Of a DNA stretch of 64,000 bases, positions 13,991 to 22,172 are shown piece after piece. Both the position numbers and the translations under genes were made by a program. This DNA comes from Pseudomonas rhizoryzae. GTDB lineage: Bacteria; Pseudomonadota; Gammaproteobacteria; Pseudomonadales; Pseudomonadaceae. Within the stretch, counting starts at the first letter, position 1, and every line of letters begins with the position of its first letter. The DNA is taken from assembly GCF_005250615.1 (NCBI RefSeq), contig NZ_SULM01000005.1, positions 350,812-414,811 on the forward strand. The letters run 5' to 3'. Below the pieces are notes generated by a model. The model saw only the letters and a list, made by a program, of their open reading frames with translations. It was not told where the DNA came from and ran no database searches.

Positions 13991-16162
13991 ATGACCGCAT
14001 TCCAGCGGCGGGCCTCGCTCGACTTCAAAACGCAGTACGGCCTGGGCTTCAGCAGCCAGGACGACGAGATCATCGTGGACTTCTTCTGCGGTGGCGGCGG
14101 CGCCGGTACCGGGCTGGAGATGGGTCTGGGCCGCCCGGTCGCCGTGGCCAAGAACCACAGCGCGGCGGCGATCAGCATGCACACCGCCAACCACCCCACT
14201 GCCCGGCACTTCACCACTGACGTGTTCGACGGCGATCCGGATGCCGAGTGCGCGGGCCGCCCGGTCGGCTGGTTCCACATGAGCCCCGACTGCACCCACC
14301 ACAGCCAAGCCGCCGGCGGACAACCGCGGAAGCGCGAGATTCGGAACCTGTCCTGGATCGGGCTGAAGTGGGCCGGCAAGAAGCGCCCCCGGGTGATCAG
14401 CTTGGAGAATGTGAAGCAGATCCTGCAGTGGGGCCCGCTGATCGCCAAGCGCTGCAAGGCGACCGGCCGGGTGATGAAGGTCGACGGCACGGTGGCCGCC
14501 CTCGGTGAGCGAGTGCCGGTGCACCAGCAGTTCCTGGTGCCGGACCCGAAGCGGAAGGGCCAGACCTGGCGCCGCTTCGTGCAGCTGCTGCAGGGCATGG
14601 GCTACCAGGTGGAATGGGAAGTCGGCCGGGCCTGCGACTATGGCGCGCCCACTAGCCGCGAGCGCCTGTTCATGATCGCCCGCTGCGATGGCCAGCCCAT
14701 CGTCTGGCCGGCGCCTACGCACGCCAAGGCCCCGGCCAAGGGCCAGAAGAAGTGGCGCAGCGCCGCGGAGTGCATCGACTGGTCGATCCCCTGCCCCTCG
14801 ATCTTTGAGCGGAAGAAGCCGCTGGCCGCCGCCACGCTGCGCCGGGTGGCCAAGGGCATGCGCAAGTTCGTGCTGGACTCAGCGGATCCGTTCATAGTGC
14901 CGATCGCCAATTGGTCGCGAGAAGCAGCCATCTCGGTAGACGAGCCACTGCACACCATCACGGCCTGGCCGCGTGGCGGATCCTTCGCGGTGGCCAGCCC
15001 GATCATCGCGCCGGCTACCCACCAGGGCGCCGATCGGGTGCACGACCCACGTGAGCCACTGCCGACCGTGACGTGCGCGAACCGCGGCGAGCAGATGCTG
15101 GTGAGCCCCACGCTGATCGGCCTGGGAGGCCCAGCCTACGCAGGGAAACCCGCCGACGCCGGCGCCCCGCTGGGTAGCATCCTGACCGAGAACCATCGCG
15201 CGGTGGTGGCGCCAACGCTCGTATCGGTGGGCTACGGTGAGCGCCAGGGGCAAGAGCCGCGCGTACCAGGCCTGGACAAGCCGCTGGGCACAGTGATGGC
15301 CGGCGGGATCAAGCACGCGGTCGCAGCCGCGCACCTGGTGAAATTCCGCTTCGACTCCGCCGGCGCCGCTGCAGATGAGCCGATGCCCACTATCACCAGT
15401 GGGGGCGACTGCCAGCGCCCCGCCGGCGCAGCACATGCGATGGGCGTCTGCACGGCGTTCCTGGAACAAGCGAACGGCGGCTTCAATACCACGCCAGCGC
15501 ACAGCGTAGAGCGGCCGATGACCACGGTGACCAACTCGGGCAGCCAGCAGCGCCTGGCGGTGGCCACCCTCGCCCACCTCCGCGGCAACTGCGATGCGCG
15601 GGCGCCGCAGGATCCGCTGCACACCATCAGCGCTGCGGGCCAGCACCATGGTGCGGTCACCGCCTTCCTGTCCCGCCAGTTCGGCGCCTCCATCGGCCAG
15701 GGCTTGGAAGAGCCCGCGCCCACCGTCACCGCGGGCGGCGGCGGCAAGACCTCGGTGGTCGAGCTGCAGCTGTCGCCGGAGGTCGAGGCCGGCGCCCTGC
15801 GCGTGGCCGCCTTCTTGATGAGCTACTACGGCACCGACAACACCAGCCGGCCGGACGAGCCATCCCCCACAGTCACCACCAAGGACCGGCTGGCCCTGGT
15901 CACCGTCACCATCCAGGGCACGCCCTACGTGGTGGTGGACATCGGCCTGCGCATGCTGCAGCCGCGCGAGCTCTACCGCGCCCAGGGCTTCCCGGACGAC
16001 TACCAGATCGACCGCGGCGCCGACGGCAAGGCCTTCACCAAGAGCCAGCAGGTGCACATGTGCGGTAACAGCGTCAGCCCTCCCCACATGGCCGCGATCG
16101 CCCGGGCCAATGATCCCTGGCGCGCCGCGGCAATGGCGCCGAGCAAGACAGTGGCCGCCTGA
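13991..16162 (+). CDS. Repeat-containing C5-cytosine DNA methyltransferase
   Basis: The 723-residue enzyme should transfer methyl groups from S-adenosylmethionine to cytosine C5. Motif I is DFFCGGGGAGTGLEMG (residues 30-45). The catalytic Cys101 lies in SPDCTHHS, where the usual Pro before Cys is Asp. ENV is at 139-141 and SRERLFMIA at 222-230. Motif IX-like QPRELYRAQGFPDDYQ is at 657-672 and motif X GNSVSPPHM at 692-700. Residues 317-630 contain nine degenerate repeats opening with an acidic residue, Pro and T-(V/I)-T. About twice the usual length. No restriction enzyme is adjacent, so protection of phage DNA or regulation is likely. Confidence 0.88.
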   Translation: MTAFQRRASLDFKTQYGLGFSSQDDEIIVDFFCGGGGAGTGLEMGLGRPVAVAKNHSAAAISMHTANHPTARHFTTDVFDGDPDAECAGRPVGWFHMSPDCTHHSQAAGGQPRKREIRNLSWIGLKWAGKKRPRVISLENVKQILQWGPLIAKRCKATGRVMKVDGTVAALGERVPVHQQFLVPDPKRKGQTWRRFVQLLQGMGYQVEWEVGRACDYGAPTSRERLFMIARCDGQPIVWPAPTHAKAPAKGQKKWRSAAECIDWSIPCPSIFERKKPLAAATLRRVAKGMRKFVLDSADPFIVPIANWSREAAISVDEPLHTITAWPRGGSFAVASPIIAPATHQGADRVHDPREPLPTVTCANRGEQMLVSPTLIGLGGPAYAGKPADAGAPLGSILTENHRAVVAPTLVSVGYGERQGQEPRVPGLDKPLGTVMAGGIKHAVAAAHLVKFRFDSAGAAADEPMPTITSGGDCQRPAGAAHAMGVCTAFLEQANGGFNTTPAHSVERPMTTVTNSGSQQRLAVATLAHLRGNCDARAPQDPLHTISAAGQHHGAVTAFLSRQFGASIGQGLEEPAPTVTAGGGGKTSVVELQLSPEVEAGALRVAAFLMSYYGTDNTSRPDEPSPTVTTKDRLALVTVTIQGTPYVVVDIGLRMLQPRELYRAQGFPDDYQIDRGADGKAFTKSQQVHMCGNSVSPPHMAAIARANDPWRAAAMAPSKTVAA

Positions 16163-16204
16163 TACTTCATCCGCGCTTCCGGCGCGCTCGAGTAAGGAAC
16201 CCCC

Positions 16205-17341
16205 ATGGACCGATACACCCTGCATCTGGGCGATTGCCTGGAGACCTTGCGGGCCATGCCCGCCTGCTCCGTCGATAGCGTCGTCACCGACCCGCCTTAC
16301 GGCCTAGCGTTCATGGGCAAGCGCTGGGACTACGACGTGCCGAGCACCGAAATCTGGGCTGAGTGCCTGCGCGTACTCAAACCAGGCGGTCACCTGCTGG
16401 CCTTCGCCGGCACCAGGACCCAGCACCGCATGGCCGTCCGCATCGAGGACGCCGGGTTCGAGATCCGCGACATGATCGCCTGGGTCTACGGGTCGGGCTT
16501 TCCCAAGTCGCACAACCTGGCAGGCGATCGGGAAGGTTGGGGAACTGCCCTGAAGCCTGCACTGGAGCCGATCACTATTGCCCGTAAGCCCCTTGCCGGC
16601 ACGGTCGCGGCAAATGTGCAGTTACATGGCACGGGAGCGATCAATATTGACGGATGCCGAGTTGAAACTCCTGATGACACTGCTCGGATATCCAACGGTG
16701 CCATACGCGGCGGAAACTTCGCGGCCGGCTCATCTGCACCAGGACCGATTGGGGGAGGACATGCAGCGGGCCGCTGGCCCGCAAACATGATCCACGACGG
16801 CAGTGACGAGGTGACCACGCTATTCCCATCCACGGGGGGCGCCGCGGCCCCAGTGCACAAGCGCAACGGCGACAAGTTCCGCAACAGTTACGGCACCTTC
16901 CAGGGAAACGTTGACGAGGCCGGCAGCACCTATCACGCCGACACTGGCAGCGCCGCCCGGTTCTTCTACTGCGCCAAGACCAGCCGCAAGGACCGCAACG
17001 AGGGCCTGCAGGACCCTGGGCCGCAGCTCCAGCGCGGCACCACCTTGCGCAAGGTCGAGAACGCCGACCTCAAGGGCAATAACCACCCCACGGTCAAGCC
17101 GACCGATCTGATGGCCTACCTGTGCCGCCTGGTGACGCCGCCCGGTGGGATCGTGCTGGACCCGTTCATGGGCTCTGGCTCGACCGGCAAAGCAGCCCTG
17201 CGCGAGGGTTTCCAGTTCATCGGCTGCGAGCTAGAGGAAAGCTACATGGCGATCGCCCGGGCGCGTATTGAGCACGAGGCAGCACGCCTAGATGCCATCG
17301 CTGCATCCCCCGTGCGCGTGCAGTTCGACATCTTCGCGTAA
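16205..17341 (+). CDS. DPPY-type DNA amino-methyltransferase (N6-adenine or N4-cytosine)
   Basis: The 378-residue enzyme has motif IV TDPPYGL near residues 28-34 ahead of motif I DPFMGSGSTGKAAL near 317-330, the order of beta-class amino-methyltransferases. The DPPY form favours N6-adenine. Residues 85-290 are a long target-recognition region with an LxxGTGAINIDGCR segment typical of this phage family. It follows the C5 methyltransferase by 42 bp, with a CGCGC/GCGCG hairpin in the gap. No restriction partner is visible. Confidence 0.88.
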   Translation: MDRYTLHLGDCLETLRAMPACSVDSVVTDPPYGLAFMGKRWDYDVPSTEIWAECLRVLKPGGHLLAFAGTRTQHRMAVRIEDAGFEIRDMIAWVYGSGFPKSHNLAGDREGWGTALKPALEPITIARKPLAGTVAANVQLHGTGAINIDGCRVETPDDTARISNGAIRGGNFAAGSSAPGPIGGGHAAGRWPANMIHDGSDEVTTLFPSTGGAAAPVHKRNGDKFRNSYGTFQGNVDEAGSTYHADTGSAARFFYCAKTSRKDRNEGLQDPGPQLQRGTTLRKVENADLKGNNHPTVKPTDLMAYLCRLVTPPGGIVLDPFMGSGSTGKAALREGFQFIGCELEESYMAIARARIEHEAARLDAIAASPVRVQFDIFA

Positions 17342-17387
17342 CACTCCTCGCGCCGTCCGCTGGCGCGCTAACCCAGAGCACCCAGTA

Positions 17388-17483
17388 ATGAATGCCCCGA
17401 TCTACTGCCGCACCAGCGGCCAGCGCGTCGGCACCTGCGAGTGCCTGCGCTGCAATCCTCCACCAGCACGAGAGGACGGATAG
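17388..17483 (+). CDS. Tiny cysteine-rich phage protein (31 aa)
   Basis: The frame from ATG 17388 encodes 31 residues with four cysteines (YCRTSGQRVGTCECLRC), a spacing compatible with one zinc site. No strong ribosome binding site is visible, and a hairpin (CGCGCC/GGCGCG) precedes it. The next gene starts 3 bp after its stop. Likely real because cysteine-rich micro-proteins of this form are common in such operons, but support is limited. Confidence 0.45.
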   Translation: MNAPIYCRTSGQRVGTCECLRCNPPPAREDG

Positions 17484-17485
17484 CC

Positions 17486-17929
17486 ATGGCAGCCCTCACG
17501 AAGATCGACCAGACCTTGCCCGGGCGAATCATCGATCTGCTCATCCAGCGCGGCACCACGGCCACCGACCGGCAGATAGCCGACGAGGTCGGGTGCAGGC
17601 CGATGACTGTCCACTACTACCGCCGCCAGCTCGACATGCCGGTACCGGGCCGGCGCTACCTAAGCGATGAACAGCGCCGCGCGGCCCGGCATCTGGAGCG
17701 AGCCACGGACAAGGCGATTGCCAAGCGCACGCAGTACCTGGCCGACCGCCGCCTGGGCTTCGTCGTCCCCGTCGAGGTCCACAGCGCAGGGCTGGTGTCC
17801 ATCATCTCAAGCCGTGGCTCTTCGCTGACTTCTACTGTCGCCCGCGATGACCGCTGGCGCCGGCTGTTCACGACCGAGATGGCAGCCAGCAATTGGCTGA
17901 CCACGGCGCCGAGCCACGCCCGCGCCTGA
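17486..17929 (+). CDS. HTH-domain phage protein
   Basis: This 147-residue product starts at ATG 17486. Residues 12-45 (GRIIDLLIQRGTTATDRQIADEVGCRPMTVHYYRR in outline) form a helix-turn-helix with recognition helix around MTVHYYRRQL. A basic helical region follows (DEQRRAARHLERATDKAIAK). The last 45 residues are Ser/Thr-rich and less structured. It probably binds DNA; a regulatory role near the end of the early operon is an inference. Confidence 0.6.
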   Translation: MAALTKIDQTLPGRIIDLLIQRGTTATDRQIADEVGCRPMTVHYYRRQLDMPVPGRRYLSDEQRRAARHLERATDKAIAKRTQYLADRRLGFVVPVEVHSAGLVSIISSRGSSLTSTVARDDRWRRLFTTEMAASNWLTTAPSHARA

Positions 17930-17990
17930 TCCCTCCTAAACCCTACCCCCACAAGCCTGCGCCCCGGCGCGGGATGAGAGAGCTATTGCC

Positions 17991-18647
17991 ATGAAGGAAC
18001 GTCCGATTCTATTCAGCGGGCCGATGGTGCGCGCGATCCTCGAAGGGCGGAAGACCGTCACCCGTCGTGCTATCAAGCGAAGGAAGCGGAGCGCCGACAC
18101 TAATTTTTCATTGGTCCAGCAGCAGGATGGATCTTGGCTTCCGTATCACACCTTTGATGAAAGCCTCATTGACGAACAGGGCTCAGAACATCCCATCGCC
18201 TGCCCGTTCGGCCAGGTCGGCGACCGGCTGTGGGTGCGCGAGACCTGGGCCGGCGTTGGCAACGTAGATCCGGGATACCTGACCTATCGCGCCACGTACC
18301 CAGCTTGTCTGCCTCCGAACCTCGAAAACGTGCCCGCTGATCTCCGGGCTGTTGGGGAGCGCTGGCGCCCTAGCATCCATATGCCGCGTGCAGCCTCACG
18401 CATCCTCCTGGAGATCACCGACGTGCGCGTCGAGCGCCTGCAGGACATCAGCGGCGACCAGGCGGAAGCCGAGGGCGTCGATTCAGCACTGTGTAGGCAG
18501 TTCTTCGAAACCTCGCCGAGCCGGCATGAATGCAAAGAGGCGGTGATTCACGGCTTCGCTGGTCTATGGGCCTCCATAAACGGCGCCGAGTCCTGGCACG
18601 CGAACCCGTGGGTATGGGTCGTCGAGTTCCGGAAGGTTCTGCCCTGA
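17991..18647 (+). CDS. Phage protein of the ASCH/PUA-like type
   Basis: This 218-residue product carries KERPILFSGPMVRAILEGRK with KTVTRR, then VGDRLWVRETWA and an ending WVWVVEFRKV. These are hallmarks of a widespread phage family that I recall as ASCH-like (PUA-fold, nucleic-acid binding). The spacing between the first and second motifs is enlarged by about 35 residues. Its substrate is not established. It follows the HTH gene by 61 bp and precedes the excisionase-like gene. Confidence 0.65.
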   Translation: MKERPILFSGPMVRAILEGRKTVTRRAIKRRKRSADTNFSLVQQQDGSWLPYHTFDESLIDEQGSEHPIACPFGQVGDRLWVRETWAGVGNVDPGYLTYRATYPACLPPNLENVPADLRAVGERWRPSIHMPRAASRILLEITDVRVERLQDISGDQAEAEGVDSALCRQFFETSPSRHECKEAVIHGFAGLWASINGAESWHANPWVWVVEFRKVLP

Positions 18648-18736
18648 CCACCCTATTTCAGCAACTGATCCCCTCCCGTTAGACCCGCCACTCCCTATCA
18701 CCCCGCACCGCTGGCCCTGGCCGGCGAGGAGCCCCC

Positions 18737-19075
18737 ATGTCTGCAGCTGAGGAACTGATCGACGACCGCGACAAGCTCAACGAGGCCCAATTCGCCCAGT
18801 ACCTGGGCATCACCGTTCGAGCGCTACGAACGCGGCGCGCCCGCAACCAAATCCCCGCCGGCGTCTGGATCAAGCAGGGCCGCGAGACCATCTACAGCAA
18901 ACGGAGGTATGAGGAATGGCTGGAAGCGCAATGGATATGCCCCGCGGAGTCGAAATCTTCCGCAATTCGCTCCGCATCCGCTTCACCTGGAACAAGCGGC
19001 GATTCAGCGAGACGCTCCCCTATCCCATCACGAAAAAGGGCATCGCGGCTGCATCCCGACTGCGTTCTCAGGTAG
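18737..19075 (+). CDS. Excisionase-like HTH protein
   Basis: Residues 12-62 form a winged-helix/MerR-like HTH (LNEAQFAQYLGITVRALRTR, then GRETIYSKRRYEEWLEAQ), the usual fold of phage excisionases. Excisionase directs the integrase to excise the prophage. The frame continues to 19075 and overlaps integrase by 160 nt. The last 40 residues are low-complexity Ser/Arg-rich and may be a translated by-product of the overlap. Directly upstream of int, as expected for xis. Confidence 0.68.
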   Translation: MSAAEELIDDRDKLNEAQFAQYLGITVRALRTRRARNQIPAGVWIKQGRETIYSKRRYEEWLEAQWICPAESKSSAIRSASASPGTSGDSARRSPIPSRKRASRLHPDCVLR

Positions 19076-20106
19076 TCGACCTGATCAAGCTCGGCCTGAT
19101 GGACGACGCCAAATACGCCGAGCTCTTCCCGGGCTCGGCCCTGGCCGCCAGCAGCAACACCTTCGGCGAATACGCCCAGCTCTGGTTGGACAGCCGCGGG
19201 ATGGCCAAGGGCACCAGGAACAACTACCTAAGCGCCCTCAACATCTATTGGCAGCCGCATCTGGCACGCACCCGGATCGACCTGATTACCCCGGCCCTGC
19301 TGCGGCGGATCGTCGCCGAGACCGAATGGACCTCGCCGGCGGTGAAGCGTAACGCGATGACGCGACTGTCGACGCTGCTGAAATCGGCGGTCAGCGATGG
19401 GCTGATCGAGAAGAACCCGGCCGAGGCGCTGGAGCTGCCCCGCCGGACGAAGAAGGAGGTGGACCCGTTCAGCCAGGCCGAGGCCGACCGAATCATCGAG
19501 GCGATGTATGCCCGCGATCACTGGCCCACCAGCATCTATGCCGCGCTCTATGAGTTCATGTTCTACAGCGGCGTCCGGATCGCTGAGGCCCTGGCGCTGC
19601 AGTGGGATGCGGTGGATCTAGAGAGTGGGCACGTCCGGATCTTCCGGGTGGTCGCCCTGGGCGAGGTGGAGGAGCGGACCAAGACCCACAAGTCGCGGAC
19701 CATCCTGCTCAACGAGCGATCGATCCATGCTCTGCGCTTCGCCCAGCAGTACGCCGAGCGGCGCCGGAAGGGATCGGGCAAGATCAAGGAGACGCCGTTC
19801 GTCTTCCCGCCCTCGAAGAACGCGGAGCACGTGAAGCAGACGTCGGACATCCACCACCAGTGGCGCCCTACCCTGGTCGCACTCGGCATCCGGTACCGGC
19901 GCCCTTATAACTGCCGTCACACCTATGCGACAATGTGCTTAATGTCCGGCATGAACATCGCCTTCATCGCCCAACAGCTGGGAAACACGATCCAGATACT
20001 CCTTTCCACCTACGCTCGCTGGATCAACTCAGGTTCAGACTGGAGCGAGATAGCCAAGCTCGGTATTGGTATCAAATCGGTATCAGCGAATCCGGCGACG
20101 CTGTAA
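18916..20106 (+). CDS. Tyrosine recombinase (prophage integrase)
   Basis: The 396-residue integrase has an arm-binding N-terminal domain (GVEIFRNSLRIRFTW), a core-binding domain near residues 83-160 and a catalytic domain at 185-375. The catalytic residues visible are Arg221 (SGVRIAEAL), Lys259 (THKSRTILL), Arg334-His335 (NCRHTYAT) and Tyr366 (LLSTYARW). The first His of the HxxR box is Tyr331, and the His usually found in the LGH box is Asn357. Alternative starts are the Met codons at 18931 and 18937. It defines the right end of the prophage: the stop is 20 bp before ybiT. Confidence 0.9.
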   Translation: MAGSAMDMPRGVEIFRNSLRIRFTWNKRRFSETLPYPITKKGIAAASRLRSQVVDLIKLGLMDDAKYAELFPGSALAASSNTFGEYAQLWLDSRGMAKGTRNNYLSALNIYWQPHLARTRIDLITPALLRRIVAETEWTSPAVKRNAMTRLSTLLKSAVSDGLIEKNPAEALELPRRTKKEVDPFSQAEADRIIEAMYARDHWPTSIYAALYEFMFYSGVRIAEALALQWDAVDLESGHVRIFRVVALGEVEERTKTHKSRTILLNERSIHALRFAQQYAERRRKGSGKIKETPFVFPPSKNAEHVKQTSDIHHQWRPTLVALGIRYRRPYNCRHTYATMCLMSGMNIAFIAQQLGNTIQILLSTYARWINSGSDWSEIAKLGIGIKSVSANPATL

Positions 20107-20126
20107 GTCCTTGATAGGTAACCCCC
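20107..20126. other. Probable prophage-chromosome junction (att region)
   Basis: Only 20 bp separate the int stop from the ybiT start. In most prophages of this type the attachment core lies immediately beside int, so attR or attL should be within about 20,040-20,150. The other att copy lies outside the window, so the core cannot be defined. Confidence 0.4.
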
Positions 20127-21716
20127 TTGATCTCCACCGCTAACATCACCATGCAGTTTGGCGCCAAGCCGCTGTTCGAGAACGTGTCCGTCAAATTCGG
20201 CAACGGCCATCGCTACGGCCTGATCGGTGCCAACGGCTGCGGCAAGTCCACCTTCATGAAGATTCTCGGGGGCGATCTCGAACCCACCGGTGGCCAGGTG
20301 ATGCTCGAACCCAACGTGCGCCTGGGCAAGCTGCGCCAGGACCAGTTCGCCTATGAAGATTCCACCGTCATCGACACGGTGATCATGGGCCACGCCGAAC
20401 TGGCGAAGGTCAAGGCCGAGCGCGACCGTATCTATTCGCTACCGGAAATGAGCGAAGAGGACGGCATGGCCGTGGCCGAGCTGGAAGTCCAGTTCGCCGA
20501 ATTCGACGGCTACACCGCCGAAGCCCGCGCCGGCGAATTGCTGCTTGGCCTGGGCATTCCGCTGGAACAACACTTCGGCCCCATGAGCGCCGTCGCTCCC
20601 GGCTGGAAACTGCGGGTCCTGCTGGCCCAGGCGCTGTTCTCCGACCCGGAAGTGCTGCTGCTGGACGAACCGACCAACCACCTGGACATCAACACCATCC
20701 GCTGGCTGGAAGGCATCCTGGTCGCGCGCAACAGCACCATGATCATCATTTCCCACGACCGCCACTTCCTCAACAGCGTCTGCACCCACATGGCCGACCT
20801 GGACTATGGTGAGCTGCGTCTCTTCCCGGGCAACTACGACGAGTACATGACCGCCGCGACCCAGGCCCGCGAGCGCTTGCTGTCGGACAACGCCAAGAAG
20901 AAGGCCCAGATCGCCGAACTGCAGCAGTTCGTCAGCCGCTTCTCGGCCAACGCCTCCAAGGCCAAGCAGGCCACCAGCCGCGCCCGCCAGATCGACAAGA
21001 TCCAGCTGGAAGAGGTCAAGCCGTCCAGCCGCGTGAGTCCCTTCATCCGTTTCGAGCAGTACAAGAAGCTGCACCGCCAGGCGGTGACGCTGGAAAACGT
21101 TACCCAGGGCTTCGACGGCACCCCGCTGTTCAAGCGCCTGGGCCTGCAGATCGAAGCCGGCGAGCGGGTCGCCATCATCGGCCCCAACGGTATCGGCAAG
21201 ACCACCCTGCTGCGCACCCTGGTGGGCGAGCTGGCGCCGCAGAGTGGCGAGGTGAAATGGACCGACAGCGCCGACGTCGGCTACTTCGCCCAGGACCACG
21301 CCGATGACTTCGCCGACGATACGACCCTGTTCGACTGGATGGGCCAGTGGACCCAGGGCGGTGAGCAACTGGTGCGCGGTACCCTCGGCCGCATGCTGTT
21401 CTCCAGCGACGACATCCAGAAGTCGGTCAAGGTCATCTCCGGTGGCGAGCAGGGCCGCATGCTGTTCGGCAAGCTGATCCTGAAGAAGCCCAACGTGCTG
21501 GTGATGGACGAACCCACCAACCACCTGGACATGGAATCCATCGAAGCGCTGAACCTGGCGCTGGAGAACTATCCGGGCACCCTGATCTTCGTCAGCCACG
21601 ACCGGGAATTCGTCTCTTCGCTTGCGACGCGCATCCTCGACATGAGCGAAAGCGGCGTGGTGGATTTCAGCGGTAGTTACGATGATTACCTGCGCAGCCA
21701 AGGCATCAACGGCTGA
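20127..21716 (+). CDS. ybiT: ABC-F family ATPase YbiT
   Basis: The 529-residue protein contains two ATP-binding cassettes without membrane segments. First Walker A GANGCGKS is near residue 37 and second [10 protein letters not shown] near 350. The Walker B segments read [11 protein letters not shown] and [12 protein letters not shown]. The linker contains [16 protein letters not shown]. The sequence follows E. coli YbiT closely. ABC-F proteins act on the ribosome. The only start fitting the family N-terminus ([11 protein letters not shown]) is TTG 20127, with just AGG upstream. Prophage sequence lies directly upstream, so its original promoter has probably been displaced. Confidence 0.9.
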   Translation: MISTANITMQFGAKPLFENVSVKFGNGHRYGLIGANGCGKSTFMKILGGDLEPTGGQVMLEPNVRLGKLRQDQFAYEDSTVIDTVIMGHAELAKVKAERDRIYSLPEMSEEDGMAVAELEVQFAEFDGYTAEARAGELLLGLGIPLEQHFGPMSAVAPGWKLRVLLAQALFSDPEVLLLDEPTNHLDINTIRWLEGILVARNSTMIIISHDRHFLNSVCTHMADLDYGELRLFPGNYDEYMTAATQARERLLSDNAKKKAQIAELQQFVSRFSANASKAKQATSRARQIDKIQLEEVKPSSRVSPFIRFEQYKKLHRQAVTLENVTQGFDGTPLFKRLGLQIEAGERVAIIGPNGIGKTTLLRTLVGELAPQSGEVKWTDSADVGYFAQDHADDFADDTTLFDWMGQWTQGGEQLVRGTLGRMLFSSDDIQKSVKVISGGEQGRMLFGKLILKKPNVLVMDEPTNHLDMESIEALNLALENYPGTLIFVSHDREFVSSLATRILDMSESGVVDFSGSYDDYLRSQGING

Positions 21717-21722
21717 GCCAGG

Positions 21723-21758
21723 GTTCGTGTAGTGGATCTCAAGACCCACTACACGAAC
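21723..21758. repeat. 13-bp perfect inverted repeat after ybiT
   Basis: GTTCGTGTAGTGG and CCACTACACGAAC flank a 10-nt loop just after the ybiT stop. No T-run follows on the plus strand, so a simple intrinsic terminator is not certain. Confidence 0.6.
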
Positions 21759-22172
21759 AAATAGAGGGTGCCCTGCGCGGTTACCGAAGGTATCATTTCG
21801 CACCGAAACGGGTACTCGACCAGGATCGCCGCGATCAACACCAACCGCTTGCGCTGGGAGACCGACAGGTCTCCTGCCACGTCTCGCACAACGTGGCGCC
21901 CCCTCCGGGCGCGCTCGACGGTCCCCGCGTCGCAGCCTGCCGGACCCGCTCAGGGCGCCTGGCCACTCCGGTACGCCAGTCCAGCCTGCTCTCTTTCATC
22001 CCATCAGAACATTGCCGGACGGCCGCTGTCGCAACTGACTGCTGTGCCCTACCGGTTGCTTGCCCGTGCCCGGTCGTTACCGACCGTTGCCGGGTCGCCC
22101 AATCAGAGACCGGGCTCCGACGCCCGTTCTCCCTCAGGTGTAATGCGAGACACTGTCTCAGGAGTACGATGA
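21759..22172. other. Noncoding mqo upstream region
   Basis: About 410 bases between the ybiT hairpin and mqo. Open frames here have unusual composition and no ribosome binding site, so I call none. AGGAG (22160-22164) precedes two overlapping starts: a five-codon frame MNAQW at 22169-22186 and the mqo ATG at 22173. Confidence 0.5.

Noticed and set aside
14879..16225. Open frame antisense to the repeat part of the C5 methyltransferase
   Set aside because: The sense repeats explain the open frame; the antisense product has no recognisable domain.
20439..21803. Long open frame antisense to ybiT (454 codons)
   Set aside because: It is the mirror of a well-conserved ABC-F gene; GC-rich codon bias leaves the opposite strand open. 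No ribosome binding site or family motif.
21768..22172. Open frame of 134 codons upstream of mqo
   Set aside because: Arg/Ser/Pro-rich composition without a start site; looks like noncoding GC-rich DNA.
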